A stretch of 64,000 nt of DNA, from assembly GCA_028279515.1 (NCBI GenBank), contig JANQNQ010000013.1, positions 62,001 through 126,000 of the forward strand. Reading direction: 5' to 3'. Every line of letters starts with the position of its first letter. Position 1 is the first letter of the stretch. The notes beneath the pieces are model-generated. The model was given only the letters and a program-made list of their open reading frames with translations, was not told where the DNA came from and made no database searches. Below are positions 62,701-64,000 of the stretch, piece after piece. The DNA is from Flavobacteriaceae bacterium (GTDB lineage Bacteria > Bacteroidota > Bacteroidia > Flavobacteriales > Flavobacteriaceae). Both the position numbers and the translations under genes were made by a program.

Positions 62701-64000
62701 CATCACTATCTACAGTAACTACGGCTGTTTTGATACCTGGAGAAGTAGGCGTAAATTGAATTTTCAATGAAGCCGACTGAGTTGCAGGAATTGGATTGTT
62801 ACTTGGGTTCTGAGTGATCGTAAAATCACCAGTATCTCCGGAGAGGAATACCCCATCAACATTCAAACTTGCGGTCCCATCAGTATTTCGAACAAAGAAG
62901 CTCATTTCAGCAGAATTTCCAACTGCAACGCTTCCTGCATCTGTATTGTCATCGGTGTTCGGTGTTGTATCACCACTAACAATATCAAGCCCATTTCCTT
63001 GGATGTTAATTTCAGGGTTTGCAATGATACAGGTCCCAGAGATATTGTTATCAGTAGTATCTTTCCAGTTAGAGGTAGTACCTGTAAGTGCAAAATTCTG
63101 CAAGGTTCCATTGAAGTTATTCGATGAGTTATCAGTGGCAGTAGTGATCATGCTATTGTCCTCATTGTCTACCCCTTGATTAAAAGGGAAATTTGCGACA
63201 AGACCTGACTCATTTCCTGTGAGTTGGCAGGCTCGTACGTCACTCAATTCATCGTCGCACAATGTTCTAGACCAATAACGTACTTCATCTATATCTCCAT
63301 TAAAATAAGCGTTATTAAATGTAGAATACCCTATGTAAAGAGATTCTGTATTTGTTGGGGCATCTGGAATATTACTAAAAGTAATCTCATTGTCTAATGC
63401 TCCATCTATATAAAATAGTACCTTACCACCACCAAATACTACTGCTACATGATGCCAATTCCCATCATTAAGTCCAGAAGCACTAGATGAACTTGTTGAT
63501 TCACTGTTTGGTACTGCATACTCAAATCGTAGCCCTCCAGCACTGTTTAAGTACAAAGAGAACCCATTAATGTTTGTAGTATCATATTTATTTATAATGG
63601 CTTGTCCTGCTACAGTAGATGTTGTTTTAAAGTATGCTTCTATTGTAAATGTATTTACATTAAATGCCGAATCATGACTGACTTCAATACGATCATCTGA
63701 TCCATCAAAATTTAAACCAGTTCCAAAAATTACACCTGTCCCCTGGATATCAAAAGTGTAGGACCCATCGCAGTCATCACTGGTAATCGTAACCGTTGCT
63801 GTCTTCGTTCCAAGGGTTGTTGGGGCAAACGCAATAATCAAATCGTCACTGCTTGAGGCAGCAACCGTCAAAGCTGTTGCAGTGGTCACTGAAAAATCAG
63901 CTGCATCTGTGCCAGTGATTAAAATGTCTGAAATGTTTAGATCATCGCTTCCTGCATTCATTAATGTAAATACGGATTGGGCGCTTCCTCCATTGATGTC
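59780..64000 (-). CDS. Large LamG and leucine-rich-repeat surface protein, N-terminus outside window
   Basis: The frame is open to base 64000, so the start and signal peptide are beyond the window; 1406 residues are visible. In order: a choice-of-anchor-D-like module (FTLMNAGSDDLNISDILITG), a LamG domain (NFDGSDDRIEVSHDSAFNVNTFTIEAYF), another anchor-D module, a second LamG domain (DFDGTDDFITVPHNSNQ), an extended leucine-rich receptor-L-type region (about 60600-61890) and a C-terminal module containing two related segments (NANNDTEIVFLNTG and DVNMDGEVIFLNAG). It ends ITQQLP with no obvious type A or B sorting domain. A cell-surface binding protein is inferred. Confidence 0.88.
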   Translation of the reverse strand, partial: DINGGSAQSVFTLMNAGSDDLNISDILITGTDAADFSVTTATALTVAASSSDDLIIAFAPTTLGTKTATVTITSDDCDGSYTFDIQGTGVIFGTGLNFDGSDDRIEVSHDSAFNVNTFTIEAYFKTTSTVAGQAIINKYDTTNINGFSLYLNSAGGLRFEYAVPNSESTSSSSASGLNDGNWHHVAVVFGGGKVLFYIDGALDNEITFSNIPDAPTNTESLYIGYSTFNNAYFNGDIDEVRYWSRTLCDDELSDVRACQLTGNESGLVANFPFNQGVDNEDNSMITTATDNSSNNFNGTLQNFALTGTTSNWKDTTDNNISGTCIIANPEINIQGNGLDIVSGDTTPNTDDNTDAGSVAVGNSAEMSFFVRNTDGTASLNVDGVFLSGDTGDFTITQNPSNNPIPATQSASLKIQFTPTSPGIKTAVVTVDSDDCDEPFYTFTIQGRGLGPATGLDFDGTDDFITVPHNSNQNSLNFSVDFWIKTTDGNGALINKFTPDGNNGWRINLDSGRIEFYYYASASNYTTRLLNGNTYVADGNWHHVAITLDSGNARCYIDGVSAHSQGWNGTATTASSTEDIQIGYAAADTPTGDAGGYFEGQLDELRVWTKTLSAFEVGAVNDCDMDMSQANLLLSYGFNQGISGQDNSSVTTLNDSSGNNTNGTLNNFALDGATSNWVDTTANGISGSCGCVVAGGVTLTTQTEVDNYINNTLGTCNIIEGNVTINGTITDLSGFANVHTISGDLYIEGDIVDDLSGFANLTTIGDDFTLRNMANTTSIASFSNVTSLGGNFIVDNLDLITEISILDQMTTMKNIEIGNNALLSTITFSQLQTMTGSFKITFNGALSSISVPQLTQTSGEVRVNNSNAGLTSIDFPLLQDCGNFLIADITGVTTINAPELASTSGRVSIGGCGSLTTVNFPKLTSIGNNFSIDNSPSLNSVTVTLLSTISGAAQFHDMAVTDLSFLSSVTSIGGNLALTEMTLLNNVQGMDNLTSLGGFNFTDCDLVTSLEGFSNLNITSLNSLNISNNELLTSLSNSFLESLTTVNTLNVVFNGALVEIDALQNITTITTNASSASFIRGNGSLQSVNLYALNNVTSDLTIRDQSSITSLCGLYDYVTTGNGSTTLTFAGSNPTDWDSVQDILDNCNAGITANAFLQGAALNPNTGEESLMRDDLRVAGHLPTTSPYTDGISCASSLFDITGDNAIVDWVWLELRDASDNTSIVASRSALLQRDGDIVHTDGVSPVYFSTATASDYYVVINHRNHLGTMSSATLSLSSTPLSINFTDGSTTTFGSNGQTTFGMPSGVSALWAGNANNDTEIVFLNTGAESVSVKQTVLDVSAVESPFGASVFYKPQGYYNDDVNMDGEVIFLNAGNELLYIKDNILAHPANQVFNSVFYKITQQLP

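Overview
The window looks like a piece of a free-living, probably marine, Flavobacteriaceae (Bacteroidota) chromosome. Supporting signs are type IX secretion (T9SS) sorting domains of both type A and type B, a PorP/SprF-type outer-membrane protein, a GbsR/MarR regulator, a fused Hpt-Adk enzyme, and Bacteroidota-type -7 boxes (TAnnTTTG) just upstream of many starts. No rRNA, tRNA, CRISPR array, integrase or insertion sequence was found. Genes are dense, and the two large extracellular proteins at the ends of the surface blocks are the most variable content.

Layout. 1-1578: 3' part of a PafA-type alkaline phosphatase. 1583-6776 (minus): a tight operon of methyltransferase, family 2 glycosyltransferase, propeller-type sensor kinase and LytTR response regulator. 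A flippase (6907-8403) and a FabH-like ketosynthase (8400-9458) follow, so this is a small surface-glycan locus with its own two-component system. 9726-12579 (minus): two alpha/beta hydrolases, a 2H phosphodiesterase and a hotdog thioesterase. 12734-15580: glycine decarboxylase GcvP. 15722-17367: a UbiA-like membrane protein and an ECF sigma factor with a small Cys protein. 17471-20580 (minus): a five-gene operon (GbsR regulator, small membrane protein, DCC1-like protein, TIGR01777 epimerase, SRPBCC protein) with a clear operator over its promoter. 21090-23523: rhodanese lipoprotein and M3 peptidase. 23700-28403: two paralogous T9SS cargo proteins. 28404-29203: an 800-bp gap without an ORF but with four intrinsic terminators and tandem direct repeats.

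29204-33864: housekeeping genes purE, purK, the hpt-adk fusion, obg and a K+ channel. 34003-38014: S9 peptidase, DUF4136 lipoprotein and a TPR protein. 38045-44116: a 2023-residue alpha-2-macroglobulin. 44263-51820 (minus): a surface cassette of a repeat-rich type B T9SS adhesin, PorP/SprF protein and OmpA/PorE-like protein. 52009-57964 (plus): TPR protein, then mpl, a GH109-like oxidoreductase-fold enzyme, a GHMP sugar kinase and a nucleotidyltransferase, probably one sugar/cell-wall salvage operon. 57974-59410 (minus): PaiB-like, a small membrane protein and a DUF1569 protein. 59780-64000: 3' part of a giant LamG/leucine-rich-repeat surface protein cut by the window edge.

The most unusual signals are non-coding: two in-phase arrays of degenerate heptanucleotide repeats (53087-53156 and 59515-59661, opposite orientations), a duplicated GbsR-operon operator, and a family of about 35-bp tandem direct-repeat sites that could be LytTR-type binding sites.
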